A stretch of 64,000 bases of DNA from Cyclaneusma minus (GCA_037179335.1 JAKZHN010000005.1:1-64000); one strand, 5' to 3'. Shown: positions 1-10,995, numbered from the stretch's first letter. The notes: generated from the sequence alone by a model not told the origin. Translations and numbers: made by a program.

Positions 1-126
1 AACCCTAACCCTAACCCTAACCCTAACCCTAACCCTAACCCTAACCCTAACCCTAACCCTAACCCTAACCCTAACCCTAACCCTAACCCTAACCCTAACC
101 CTAACCCTAACCCTAACCCTAACCCT
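1..126. repeat. Telomere, (AACCCT)x21
   Basis: Twenty-one perfect tandem copies of AACCCT, the C-rich strand of the TTAGGG telomere repeat of filamentous ascomycetes. Its position at base 1 reading C-rich 5' to 3' marks this as a left chromosome end. There are no degenerate telomere units at the inner edge; the array stops abruptly at a different hexamer. Confidence 0.98.
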
Positions 127-173
127 GTTTTGATTTTGATTTTGATTTTGATTTTGATTTTGATTTTGATTTT
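127..173. repeat. Sub-telomeric GATTTT hexamer array
   Basis: A GTTTT start followed by seven perfect tandem GATTTT units directly abutting the last telomere repeat. The period equals that of the telomere (6 bp), but the unit is not a simple C-to-T derivative of CCCTAA or TTAGGG. It may be a junction repeat, a decayed telomere variant or unrelated simple sequence. Confidence 0.85.
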
Positions 174-1500
174 ATATATTTTTTGTTTATTTAGTGTTTT
201 CGGTTTTCTTTTTTTTTTTTTTTTCACGCATTTTACCCCTAGTTTCTAATGCGCTGGTTAGTTTTGCGATTAGGGCTTTGGATAGCGAATTTGGTATTTG
301 CTGGCCGGAAAGGTAGGGCGGTGACCGAATTAGCCCAGCGCTAAGCCTAATTTGGGTAGTGAATTATAAATTAAAAAAATATAAAAGCCGCCTTATTATA
401 TTTTTACTATAATATATATATTTTGCTTTAATTTTAGCCTATAGTTAATATAATTAGTTTTTATTTTAATAATAAGCGTTTTATATTTTCGCCCTTTTGC
501 TTTTTTAAAAAAAGGCTTTTAATTTATATATATAAAAGGTTTATCCTTTTTTTTTAAATCAAACGCGTTTTTTTGTATTTTGGCTATATTGGTTAGGTTT
601 AATAATTCGTTTACCATTAATATTAAAATAATTTTCCCGTTTATAATTTTTAAATTATTTTTTTTCTAATAAAATAGCCGTTTTATAAATAAATTGCTTA
701 TTTAATAAATTTGCTAGTATATTTTAATCCCGCTTTAATAAGGCATTTGCTATAATATTTTATGTTTCTGGTATATATGCAATTACAAAATTGTAATTCA
801 CTAATAAAAAAGCCTATTTTATTTATTATTTAAATAGCGTTTGAGCTATTATGAAAAAATCTAGATTTTTATAATCCATTTATATTTAAAATGGCCGTTA
901 TACCATTTTTAAATTAATTGCAAATTTCTCAAAGCATTTAATAATTGCTAATAGTTTTTTATTATAAATTAAATAATTGCATTTCATAGGCTTATTTTTT
1001 TATTTTTTATTTAAAATAGCGCTTTATTTATATTATAAATTAAAACGTTGGTTTTTATATATATTTTAAGCTTTAAATTAAACGCTGCCAAAATTGGGAC
1101 AAAAATAAATATTTTTTTAAATTTTATAAATGCCTTTTTAGCTTTTGCTATTTATTTAAAAGGCTGGTTTTTTTAACCAAATCTATAATAGATAAATAAA
1201 GCTTAAAAGAAATTTGTATAAACTTTTTATAAAAATTGGCGAATTTTAAACAATTTTAAATGCCTTTTAGACTGGTAGGAGAAAGCCAATTGGTAATGGC
1301 TTTAATTGTTTTGGGGTTTATAATTATTGATTTTACTATATTGCAAGCTTTGCACAATTGCAATATAATTATTATAATGCAAAGCAATGCTAAGTTTTAG
1401 CATTTAAATAGCCAATTAAATATAAGCTTTAAACAAGCCTTAATTCTTAAATTAAACTAAGCTTTAAATTATATTATAATAACAGCCTTAAATCAGCCTA
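174..1500. repeat. AT-rich, RIP-like decayed subtelomere
   Basis: Very AT-rich sequence dominated by TA/AT dinucleotides and T or A runs, with stops in all frames. This matches repeat-induced point mutation (C-to-T in duplicated DNA) of old transposon or subtelomeric duplicates. No recognisable transposase or helicase remains. No gene is called here. Confidence 0.7.
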
Positions 1501-1629
1501 TTAGTTTTAAAAAATACTGGTAAGCATAGACAAACGCTGTTAATAAACCTTGGATTGATTCTAAATATCCAATCAAAATCCCATAATTACAAAAACTGGG
1601 CTGGTTGTAAATTGCTGTAATTTGGTGAT

Positions 1630-2060
1630 TTTGCGGATTGGCGGTGCCGGTCTCCAGCTTGGCGATAGGAATTTGCCGGGGCGGCTTTTCTGGCAATATT
1701 ACGGAATTATCTGGCGCCACCTATAATAATTTGGTTTTTTTTTTAATTATTCTAATAATTCTCAATTATTTAAAATGCTCCAAATTACTCAGATTTAATC
1801 CAATCCCCTTGATTTCCTCTAATTATTTAAAATTTCTGGTCGGAAATTCCTTCTGCTAAAAAGGCCTGGCGGCGCCGGTTTCCAAGTTAGCAATAGCAGC
1901 GTTTTTCCACCAAATTGCCTGGCAATATTAATAAATTGGCTGGCGCTATATACGGGATTTCTGGCGCCAGGAAATAACTGGCGCCGGCAAATTCTTTAGG
2001 GCGGTTTTTCTAGCGATGCCAGAAATTAAAACGCTGGTATTAGCAACAGGTGTTTTCCAT
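1630..2060. repeat. Diverged duplicate block rich in CTGGCGCC
   Basis: Two related stretches, about 1638-1720 and 1868-1960, share the order GGCGGYGCCGGTYTCCA, AGCAATA-type and CTGGCAATATTA motifs, with further CTGGCGCC copies to about 1990. GC content rises sharply from the AT-rich segment. Spacing is about 230 bp. It looks like a decayed tandem duplicate; no coding capacity is credible. Confidence 0.5.
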
Positions 2061-2239
2061 AACCAAGCGTGATTTTCGCGGTGAATGGCTCTGCTAATTC
2101 CAATCAATTCGGATTCTCGATCATGCTGTATTTCACCCCAGAATACAAGCCGGATTTACCTGGATTTCCACGCAGCATTTAGGGTTCCCAAACAGTGCTT
2201 GGGAGCCCCCACCATCAAAACTCAGGATTTAAGACAAAA

Positions 2240-2560
2240 TGGGCATTTCCAGACGGCGCCTGCGAATCCCCGCCACTGAAATCTGAAATTCCAAGGCAAG
2301 GTGAGGATTTCCAGGCAGCGTCTAGCAATTCCCGCCATTAAAACTCGGGATTTTAAATAAAGTGGGTATTTCCAGACGGCGCCTAGCAAGGTGAGAATTT
2401 CCAGGACAAATTGCGCATTTCCAGACGGCGCCTGGCAATCACCACGGCAAGGTGAGGATTTCCAGGACAAAGTGCCCATTTCCAAATGGCGCCTGGCAAT
2501 CCCCGAGGCAAGATCAGGATTTCCAGGACAAAATCCCAAGGCAAGGTAAAGATTTCCAGA
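2240..2560. repeat. Degenerate tandem repeat, ATTTCCAGACGGCGCC core
   Basis: The 16-mer ATTTCCAGACGGCGCC recurs at 2245, 2368 and 2417, with a diverged copy at 2478 (ATTTCCAAATGGCGCC) and a weaker one near 2306. Between copies is a second recurrent block close to AAGGTGAGGATTTCCAGGAC. Spacing is irregular (about 49-123 bp). The ORFs on either strand only follow the repeat. Confidence 0.7.
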
Positions 2561-2587
2561 TGATGGCCAGGAATCTCTAAATTGATT

Positions 2588-2740
2588 GTAAATTTGCCTA
2601 GGGCTACGAGATTTGGTGGTCAGAATTCCCAAGTATATGCGGGAAACCCATAATTTGGCTACGATTCCGAGATCTGGTGGTAAGGAATTCCAAATTTGCC
2701 TAGAGTTACGAGATTTGTGGTCAGGATTCCCAAATGTTCC
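2588..2740. repeat. Short diverged repeats, TACGAGATTTGGTGGTCAG type
   Basis: Three diverged copies of a block containing AATTTGCCTAG, TACGAGATTTG and GGTCAGGATTCCCAA occur near 2591, 2653 and 2694. They continue the repeat-rich subtelomere to its inner edge. From about 2750 to the first gene the sequence is unique-looking, with no gene I can support. Confidence 0.5.
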
Positions 2741-3124
2741 GACCTATGGATGCGTTCACAGCTGTTACGGTATGGAGCAGAGGCTAATCAAGCGGATGAC
2801 GGAAAGCGAAAGCTACACACCTTTTCTACATGCTATGACTCCCGATGAAGGAAAAACTTGACGCAATGACATCTCGGCTTGGTATCAAACTTGGTTGATT
2901 CATATCATGAATACTCTAAAGCAGTAACACTACAAGCTGCGGCATGCTCATTGCCTTCAAACGCCGGGTATACCCCCAATGCTTTTTGAGCCGTCTAACC
3001 ATGATCTTTCCACGCAAAGAACGCCAGACAAACTCCTCCCATGTAGCTACTGCCAGTCTCTGCGAACGAATCGCCAACTACCATTGACATGTCCTTGCAT
3101 CATGCCTCCATATCAACAGACCCT

Positions 3125-6100
3125 TCACTGCCCCAGGTGCATCTGCCGACTCTGCTCTGCCAACCGCCGAAAATCCTGATACACAGCATCACTCCTCGGG
3201 CTCAACGGCACAGTCGTCTCGAACCGAGCAGGAGCTGGCGAAGGAGGCGTTGTAGATCTCGTAGAGGCTTCACCCTGAGCACCATTCGCGCCATTCGCTC
3301 TCGCCTGTTGATTCTTCAACGGCCTCAGGTTCTCAACAAACTGCTTCGCCTCATCACAACCCTCCATGACCCACTTCAGTCCCAGCGTAGCTCGCTCCTT
3401 GAGATACTCATTGTTCCCGTCATACACAAAACAATTCAGCAGAGTAATGATGCCATCATGCTTGACGATTTGCCTCTGCACAATTGGCTCACCCGGACCA
3501 CGACCACTAGCCGGCGAAACAAGTGTCGTCAAGATCGTAACGATTTGGTTCTTGATGTTGGTCCATGGGAACTTGTGCGGTGTATCATGGAGAGGAGGAA
3601 GGCCTGGAGCGGGAGCCTCATTGTCCCGATCCCATGTACGATGCGGCCATGCAGGATTTGGATCGTAGGGACGCTCGACATTGGGCGTAGTCGTACCGCT
3701 CTGACTGCCAGTACTGCCATTCTTAGTAGTGGTCTTGACAGTGGCCGGTGGAGCAGCTTCTGTCAAAGTCTTTCGAGCTACCCCCGCTTCAAGTGCCTTC
3801 AGCATCGCAATGAGCTCATAGACAGCCTCCCACTCAATCAACTTCGGCTTCATCTCAGGTATCTCTGCAATCGCCGAGATCAGGTCAAGGTATTGCGCAA
3901 GTCCATCCTTTGCGCGCTCCATATCCCAGAGATCCACGGGGAACTCGCTCGGATGACAATGATTGTTGCGAACTTGAGACTGTGCATAGATCAAGGCGAT
4001 GCAGTCAGGGACGACTCGAGTTCGGAAGAAGTTGTACAGAAAGTGAACAAGCTGAGTATCTGCAGTCAACTTAGCGGGGTCGTCGTAAAATCCCTTGTCC
4101 TGGCGGGTGCGGAACATGTAGCTGATAAGTCGTAGAAGAATCGTCTGAGCAGGAGAAACAATATCCTTGAGAATCCGCAGAGTATCCCAAGCATACGGCA
4201 ACAGCGCGCAGTCGTGAATAGCCTCGATGATATGCGATGTGATCTGGAAGATGAACTGATCCTCACTCTGCTCCCAAACAGCAATAAAGACCAGCATCTC
4301 TCGCAACAGATTCTTTCCACAGTCCAACGCCAAGAACATCTTGCACCTTGTCTGCTGAAGCTCCTCTCCATAAACCGTCGTATACCGACCCCCCAACGGA
4401 GCAATGCATGCCCTCACAGTCATGTGAAGAGCCTCAATCTGCTTCGTGTCAAGAATGTTGGGGATTTCCGTTAAGATTCCCCGCAGAGGCCCTTCAACAT
4501 ACGAATCATCATCCTCTTCCTCTTCTTCCTCAGCTGCACCATCAACCTCTTCACCTTCCACTGGCTGCGCGGCTTCATCTACTCCATCCTCATGCCGATC
4601 ATCATCAGTTTCCTCTCCATACTGTGCATGGTCGTAAACCTGATCAGGATCTCCTTCCACTGGCGGGATGAATCGTTCCATGGCGTTGTCCTTACAGGCC
4701 TGCGCTCTACTGATCGCCCCTTCAACAGTCTCCATAGGCACAACCCAACCAGTGTAGTTGTAATCCCGCATACGCTCCCACCAAGTATCAATCTCATGAG
4801 AGACTCTTCCATACAGCCTATCCTGCTGAGACTTTGGCTGAAGATTCTCATCCCATTTCGGCTCGATGGGATCATGGCCATCCTGCAAGTACTGGATTTC
4901 TCCATGAGCAGCAGGATCAGGATTCGGATGGGCACTGTCCCAGGAAAGTAATTTCGTTGCACTCCTTGGATCCGTCTTGTAATCGTTGTCATACTTCATC
5001 ATGATCTCCCGTGCCTTCTGACATTTCAGCCAATTCCGAGTCCTCCAGTTCTGCACCTCTTCATGCGCCACATCAACCCTGAAACCATCAAGTGGAAGCT
5101 CATTCGCTGTATCGTTATGCAAATCGTTGTCGAAGAGCATATGGAACCAGAAGTCCATCTTCTGCCGATCATTGCCCACGATGAGGTTGTGCTGAAATTG
5201 AAGGCATGTAACAAGAAGCTGCTTGTCTGTTCATACGTCAGTGGCTGATAGCTTGGTATTGCGAACTTGGATGAATAGCTTGTGCTTGGGGCGAGTAGCT
5301 TGGGTTGAGTAGCTTGGGGGTGAATAGCTTGAGGCATAGCTTGGGGGTGAATAACTTGGGGCATAGCTTGAGGTGAATAGCTTGAGGTGAATAGCATGGG
5401 GCACTCACATTGATCAGTAACTTCATTAACCTTCTGCCTCGTGTTAACATCAATATGTTCACCATCATAACCCTTACTCGTAACACTGACACACAAGACG
5501 ATGAGCTTCGTGACTTGCTTGTCAAAGTTCGAGATAGAACACAAATCCTGGGCAACCTCCTTGATAGCCAGCAGGTTTCGGGCAATCACCACAAGATCAT
5601 CCACCAATGTTAAATCGCACGTGAGGGTTGTATGATTTTCTGCAATGAGCGTACTACCCTCTGGAACATCGGCAGTCATAGGCTGAGTCTCGGCGTAGGA
5701 CTCCCGTAGTGAACGATCACCGAGCGATGGAATGGCAGTTGCAAAGACTTGACGGAGGCGGTCCCAGATTCCAATGTTTTGGCCTAGACTCTCCCTGTAG
5801 ATTGTGGTGATTAGCCAAGCTTGATCGAGACGGCGGAGTCGTGGGGAATGGACGAGACGAGCTGAGGGAACATTGAAATGGAACGAGGACTGAGGTAAAC
5901 AGATTTCAGACCAAGTGCTTCAACTTGATCGTCTGGTCTCGGGGGGCAAGCCCCCTGAATATAGGACTGAAAGGATAGGATTCAAGAAGCGGAGCAATGA
6001 CACAGCCTACCTGACAGCGTGCTTGGTCGAGGTCTTCTCCCTGATTCTCTTGACCATGACATTGGCCTGTGCGAAAACATGAGGACCGATGGGCGGGGAC

Positions 6101-6225
6101 TTGGTAAAGTAGCCCTCAAGTGGAATCAGAGCCATGTTCAGGTATCTCTCCTCCAGCGTCTGAGTATTGCGGACGTCTGAGATGGCAAAGTCGGGCGGGA
6201 TCAGGACCTCCCGAGAGCCCGACAT
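3125..6225 (-). CDS. ctr86: Ataxin-10 domain protein, Ctr86-like
   Basis: Predicted 941-aa protein from three exons (6011-6225, 5409-5917, 3125-5226) whose lengths sum to 942 codons. The C-terminal region has the ataxin-10-like signature (KERATLGLKWVMEG ... QFVENL), and the whole is built of hydrophobic helices like the armadillo-type Ctr86/ataxin-10 family. An acidic Asp/Glu run lies in the middle. Yeast Ctr86 is essential and its biochemical role is unsettled; the name reflects copper-related genetics only. The first intron (5918-6010) was chosen because it alone keeps the frame without the TGA at 5920. The second intron (5227-5408) is filled with a short minisatellite. The start at 6225 is the first ATG of the open stretch; an upstream start is possible. 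Family assignment is good; function is inferred. Confidence 0.7.
5265..5402. repeat. Minisatellite inside ctr86 intron 2
   Basis: About eight imperfect copies of a GAATAGCTTGGGGGT-like unit fill most of a 182-nt intron. The splice donor (GTGAGT at 5408-5403) and acceptor lie outside the repeat. Confidence 0.75.
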
Positions 6226-7139
6226 GTTGGCGGATGTATACGCCAATGTGTAGAGAATTCGCGGTGACGGTGGGGATCGCGGGGATCAAGATGTTCGTGA
6301 AGTTCGAGGTGGGCGGGGTCGTCAGTCCGCAAGCTTCGAGCTCAGCGCATGAGAAAGTTGTGGACAAGCTTTGAGGAGATGCGCTGATTTTCGATTATTT
6401 CCATGCAATTGAATCAATCCGGACGTCGCTGAATCCTTCGCAGGGTCGTGTTGAGGCGTGGATGAAGGGATGGTCGTGAATGTTGAGGGCAGGTGAAGAG
6501 GCACAAAATGTCGAAGCTAGCCTCGCCGGAGAGGGATTAACCTGCTCCGACCATGGTGGGGCTCGTGCATCATGCTCCAGCATAGGTTGACGTGCACTCA
6601 TGACTTGAGACTCTGAATCAATTCTCAAGACTCTGGTTTATTCCAGTTATTGTGAATAGGTTCACGTATGTAAATCAAAACATTGACAAATCTCTCGCCG
6701 TTTGAGAGAATCGATGATCATGTACATCTGACATGGTTCCCCAAATCTTGCGGTCAGCCCCCTTTGATTGACCAAACCGTCGGGTCTGAGTGGCTCAACG
6801 TGGCTCAGAAGTGGGCCGGGAGTGGCGCTCCGAAGAATCATCGAATTAATCGACCGACTTGATACAAAGTGGAATGTTGGAAACGGGCATCTCGAACCAG
6901 ACACACCGCCAGATTCCCTGACAACTACCGCCCCTTTTGCTGGCTTACGACTTACGACTACAAAGCCGGGCGCTCCCTCGAGATCTCTCTGCTACATGAC
7001 AGCCTCGTACAAGCAGAGCAGCCTCGCACGACCAAGGTGAAAGAAAGAAAGCCGTCCAATCCACCCCAGTCCTTGATGAGAGCACAGCAGACATCCTACG
7101 GACCGCCCCTCAAATCCCTCATACCCTTAATACGCCACC
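6226..7139. other. Divergent intergenic region
   Basis: Lies between the minus-strand ctr86-like gene and the plus-strand flavoprotein fusion, so it should hold both promoters. I see no clear TATA box and no additional gene. Confidence 0.5.
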
Positions 7140-9161
7140 ATGGACGACGACCATTTTGCGCGTTTACTCCGCAGTACCCTCCGAAGCACTTCTCGCACTC
7201 CCTCTTCGACCTCCATCAGCGCCATGCGATCTCCGTCTGAACCCCAGAAACTGCGAGTTCTAGTTGCTGCAAATGGCCCCAAGAACGTTGCCCAGGCTGA
7301 AGCGCTTGTTGTGCGGCTGAGCAAGAACAAGAAGATCGAATCGAAATGCATTGCCGATTGCATGACGCCGCGGCTAAGACAGGAGACGATCGCCTACAGG
7401 AACAAGAGCTTCAGGAGAGGATCTGGACCAGGCCAAGATGATGATAGTGCAGAGTCGGACATGGAGAGGAAACAGATTGCTTGGTTTCGACAGACGGCTT
7501 TTGAGCTGTGCGAGTGGGCCGATTTAATGGTCCTCGCGCCCATTGATGCGAATACATTAGCCAAGATGTTGCATGGCATGGCAGACGACCTGTTACTTGA
7601 AGTACTCAGGGGTTGGGATGTGAGCAAGAAAATTCTCCTGGTTCCGGGAATGAGCACATTGATGTGGGAAAATCCAATGACCAAGAAACAACTGAACAAG
7701 ATCCGGCGCAAGTGGAACTGGGTGCGTGTGATGCAGCCCATACTCTGGGCCTACGATGGAGATCATCATAGCTCGAAGATGTTAGTGGAGTGGGAAGGCT
7801 TCTCGGAACTGGAAGATGCGATTAAAAATCAGGCCGAGCTGATGACAATCGGTCACGACGTCGATATTGCCAATTCAAAAGCAGGAGGCGCCGCTCGTGG
7901 GTCAATGAAAACTGACATTGTGCTCCCTACTGAACTATGGGCCATCATTCTTGAATACGTCGGCGACTGGGAGCTTTCGCAAGGTTTGGGCATCAAAACA
8001 AATATTCCCATGCCCCCTGATTGGGCCCAGCGGAGTTCCTTTGAAACCCACGACGAAGTACAAACCTATATGCGCGATCTCGAATCGACCATCCTCTGCT
8101 GGTCCCACTCGCAGATCGTCACAAAGCTCTCCCAAGCCCCAAAGAACATGCGCTATCTCTCATCACTCTGCGTCAAACTGATCATCAAATTCTGTCTCAC
8201 AGACCTGCTCACCCACCTCGAAACACACTTCAAAGATGTCTTGTGGTCCTCTTTCGGCCCAAAGCTGCTCCCCACCAAAGCGTCTGCGGTCTTCGGCCGC
8301 ACTGAAGTCCTCGAATGGTGGCGCACATCCCCTTCCTTCCTATCCAAAGATTACGGTGTCGAGGCCATGGATGGCGCATCAAAGTCCGGCTTTGTGCATG
8401 TCCTTGACTGGTGGCGCAAGTCAGGATTGCCACTCAAATATTCCGAGGCAGCGCTGGAACAGGCCAGTTCTCAGGGTCATATTCAGGTGTTGGAGTGGTG
8501 GAAAGAAGCTGCTATGCATGGGGGTAAATACCATATCGAGCAAGATACGTCCAAGTTCGGCATTGCTGGCCTTCGCGGGACATCGACCCGCGGCCAGTCG
8601 CCTGGTCCAGCCCCCAATTCCCATGGTTCAGATAATCCTGTGACCATCGTGACACAGGAAGCAGTGCTGCCGCCGTTGAAACTGAAAGTCGGCAAGTCCA
8701 TCGTGACAGCGGCACAGAATGGACGGGCGGATGTTGTTCGCTGGTGGGACGAAAGCGGAATCCCGTATTCACACTCCGAAGTCGTAGCCAAGATAGCGAG
8801 TTCATGCGGCTGGGTGAATGTGCTAGATACGTGGCGTGAACTCAAGGGGGAAAAGATGAGCTTTGACTCGCAGGTTCTCGTGGGTCCGACAAAGTATGGC
8901 CACGCAGATGTGCTTGAGTGGTGGAAGAGAGCAAGTCGGGGAGAATGGACTTCCACTGGAAGCAGTGATGGAGAGTCGAGTTCTGCGGGAGTGAGGACGG
9001 AGCAGTTGAGGGTGGAGTACAAGACTTGCGATATCGAGGAGGCGCTGGAGGATAGCGTGGGTAGGGAGAAGGAGGAGGATGAGGTTCGAAAGTGGTGGAC
9101 ACAGAATGGGCTGAATCTGGGGGTTGGGACTAGCGAGTGGATGAAGGTGAAGGTGCTGTGA
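7140..9161 (+). CDS. PPCDC-like flavoprotein / F-box-like / WW ankyrin-like fusion
   Basis: Intronless, 673 aa, start in CACCATGG context. Residues 38-235 match the HFCD flavoprotein fold of phosphopantothenoylcysteine decarboxylase (PPCDC, Hal3/Sis2 family): the substrate/FMN motif PIDANTLAKMLHGMADDL at 134-151 and the PGMSTLMWENP block at 169-179. Compared with the family, the catalytic His before the E-L-x-x-W-A-D stretch is Ala120, and the active-site Asn of PAMN is Ser172. Decarboxylase activity is therefore unlikely. Residues about 260-280 (VLPTELWAIILEYVG) look F-box-like. The remainder carries about seven repeats with V-L-E-W-W-K/R cores roughly 30-40 residues apart, ankyrin-like in style. 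Inference: a flavin-fold pseudoenzyme used as a scaffold, perhaps for ubiquitin ligation. Exact function unknown. Confidence 0.85.
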   Translation: MDDDHFARLLRSTLRSTSRTPSSTSISAMRSPSEPQKLRVLVAANGPKNVAQAEALVVRLSKNKKIESKCIADCMTPRLRQETIAYRNKSFRRGSGPGQDDDSAESDMERKQIAWFRQTAFELCEWADLMVLAPIDANTLAKMLHGMADDLLLEVLRGWDVSKKILLVPGMSTLMWENPMTKKQLNKIRRKWNWVRVMQPILWAYDGDHHSSKMLVEWEGFSELEDAIKNQAELMTIGHDVDIANSKAGGAARGSMKTDIVLPTELWAIILEYVGDWELSQGLGIKTNIPMPPDWAQRSSFETHDEVQTYMRDLESTILCWSHSQIVTKLSQAPKNMRYLSSLCVKLIIKFCLTDLLTHLETHFKDVLWSSFGPKLLPTKASAVFGRTEVLEWWRTSPSFLSKDYGVEAMDGASKSGFVHVLDWWRKSGLPLKYSEAALEQASSQGHIQVLEWWKEAAMHGGKYHIEQDTSKFGIAGLRGTSTRGQSPGPAPNSHGSDNPVTIVTQEAVLPPLKLKVGKSIVTAAQNGRADVVRWWDESGIPYSHSEVVAKIASSCGWVNVLDTWRELKGEKMSFDSQVLVGPTKYGHADVLEWWKRASRGEWTSTGSSDGESSSAGVRTEQLRVEYKTCDIEEALEDSVGREKEEDEVRKWWTQNGLNLGVGTSEWMKVKVL

Positions 9162-9961
9162 TGGTTGAAATCCTGTGAATTCACTGAGCACGGCTTTTGA
9201 CTGTGGAGATCAGCGATAGAGATCAACTGCAATGGAATTGACTGCATAGCGATGGGTGCAATTTTGGGCTCAAGTAGGACTTAGGATCAATCTACAAATC
9301 ATTAATCAAAGTTTGAACATCATGTTATGTTGTTGACTGGCCACACTTTATAGGCAGAATCCAGAACCAGAATGCTGTTATTGCTGGTGTAGTAATACTG
9401 TAATCGTGGGCCGTTTCCATTCCCACCAAGGGCCCACGATTATCAGGCCACGGTTGTAGGAGCCGAAGATTACAACAAGTACACGCTTGATCAAGGGTGA
9501 AGTATAAACGGATTGATTTGTTTTGCTTCGTGGACGACGTTTCAGACCCACCACTCAACGCTACTTCACCACTCATAGCCACAGCCAGTAGAGGATGAAA
9601 AACCTAGAAGCTATCGCCGCAACATTTGCTACACAACCAGAGCTTTTGACAGATGAAACGAGGATCGGAAGATCAGACAACGCCTGAACATTTTCCTTCA
9701 TCCAAGCAAGCGAGAGACCCAATTCAATCATGCCCAAATTTCGCTGGTCATGCAACCACAATTTCAGATCCCCAGCGCCCGAATGAAGACGAGAGGACGA
9801 GCAAGCACGCACGGAGATGTTCGGATGGAAGGACAGGGCGCGGAGATGTTCGGATGGAAGGAGAGGGCGCAGAAGATGTCGTTCCTGATAAACCAAGAGG
9901 CAAGAAGAGGCCAGACGATATGGATTGCAAACTCGGGTTGCAAATTGCCGCATCCTCACCT
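9162..9961. other. Intergenic, no gene seen
   Basis: Convergent 3' regions of the flavoprotein fusion and HP1. Apart from a two-copy 29-bp direct repeat at 9812-9869 (CGGAGATGTTCGGATGGAAG plus 9 more bases), nothing is recognised. The long plus-strand frame running from 9653 is antisense to the HP1 last exon. Confidence 0.6.
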
Positions 9962-10995
9962 CTAGGTGTCATCAGATCCTCCTCCCTTCTTGAACACCAG
10001 ATGCTGCTCGTAGAACTTCAGCATCTTCTGTGGGCACCGCTTGTAGACAGTGTTCAAAGGGTGCTGAGTCTTGTGTCCGGTTTGCCATTGCAAGAAGACT
10101 TGCACTTTACCATCCTCTCCCTCACAAGCATCAATCGAAGTCACTTCTTCCTCCCAGCTTCCCGAGGGAGGCTTGAAGGTGTTGTTGACGAAGCTGGATG
10201 GCGGGGTGGACTCGGCAGGGTGAGTCTTCTGCTTCTTGCCATTGGGGATCTGACCCTCGACTGCCAGGCTGCCCTTCATCGATGGCCTTCCTCGCTTCTT
10301 CTTGGGTGGAGCATCAACTTCTGGAGATTCGGTGCCAGCTGTATCCTCCTTTCCGAGACACTTGTCGCGACCGCCGTTCTTCTCGTAGTATTCTTGCAGG
10401 ATGACGTTCGCGGTGCCACTGATACTGATCCGTCAGCTCAAGTCACAACGCGGGATTGGGGGATAGGTACGTCAGGTTCTCTTCCGGCTCCCAAGTCAGA
10501 TCATCCTTGCTCGCGTAGCCCTCCCACTTGACGTGGAACTTGATTTGTCCATATTGGTCGAGGGTATGGGTGAGGATCTTTTCGACAGTGAACCTAGGGT
10601 TGTCAATCTCAGCCCGTAAGCAGAAGCACTTCTACACTCACTCATCCGGATCCAGAGCCTCCTCGTCATCTTCTTCTTCCTCGTCGTCTACCTGAACTGG
10701 CGGTGGAGCTGCAACGACGGGGGTCGAGGCCTTGGATCCGCTCTTTGGAGGACGACCGCGCTTCTTGGGGGCTGGAGCCGGGGTAGACACATTGGACATG
10801 GGAGGTCGGAAAGGCATGATGTCGTCGACGTCCTCGTCGTCGCTAAGAACTTCTGGGGCAGTTAGTAAGTGGAGCTGGAGAGGCAAGTGCAGCTGAAGCT
10901 CGCAGAAGGTAGCGGAAGGCAGGTATGCGCGACGCGACAAAAGAATTGAAGGGCTACAGTAAGTCGGGGAAGCGCTTTCACTTACGAGGAGGCAT
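9962..10995 (-). CDS. hpo: Heterochromatin protein 1 (chromodomain + chromo shadow)
   Basis: Predicted 266 aa from four exons (10986-10995, 10642-10852, 10471-10593, 9962-10418), 801 nt in total. Order: acidic N-terminus; an AT-hook-like KKRGRPPKSG; acidic run; chromodomain from FTVEKILTH to TWEPEENLT, with the aromatic cage readable as Phe, Trp (KWEGY) and Tyr; a basic KKKRGRPS hinge; then a chromo shadow domain beginning SWEEEVTSID and ending near the C-terminus. HP1 binds H3K9-methylated nucleosomes and, in Neurospora, links H3K9me to DNA methylation at RIP-mutated DNA. The first coding exon is only 10 nt (ATGCCTCCTC), spliced to complete a Gln codon. The fit of both domains makes the call firm. 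Confidence 0.92.

Noticed and set aside
1493..1859. Short frames in the subtelomere
   Set aside because: Overlapping on both strands within RIP-like DNA; no start context or family.
3089..4135. 348-codon plus-strand frame
   Set aside because: Antisense to the ctr86-like C-terminal exon; composition (Arg/Ser/Leu-rich) is typical of a shadow frame.
8483..9247. 254-codon minus-strand frame
   Set aside because: Shadow of the PPCDC-like fusion gene.
9653..10531. 292-codon plus-strand frame
   Set aside because: Overlaps the HP1 chromo shadow and chromodomain exons on the opposite strand, which have clear family identity.
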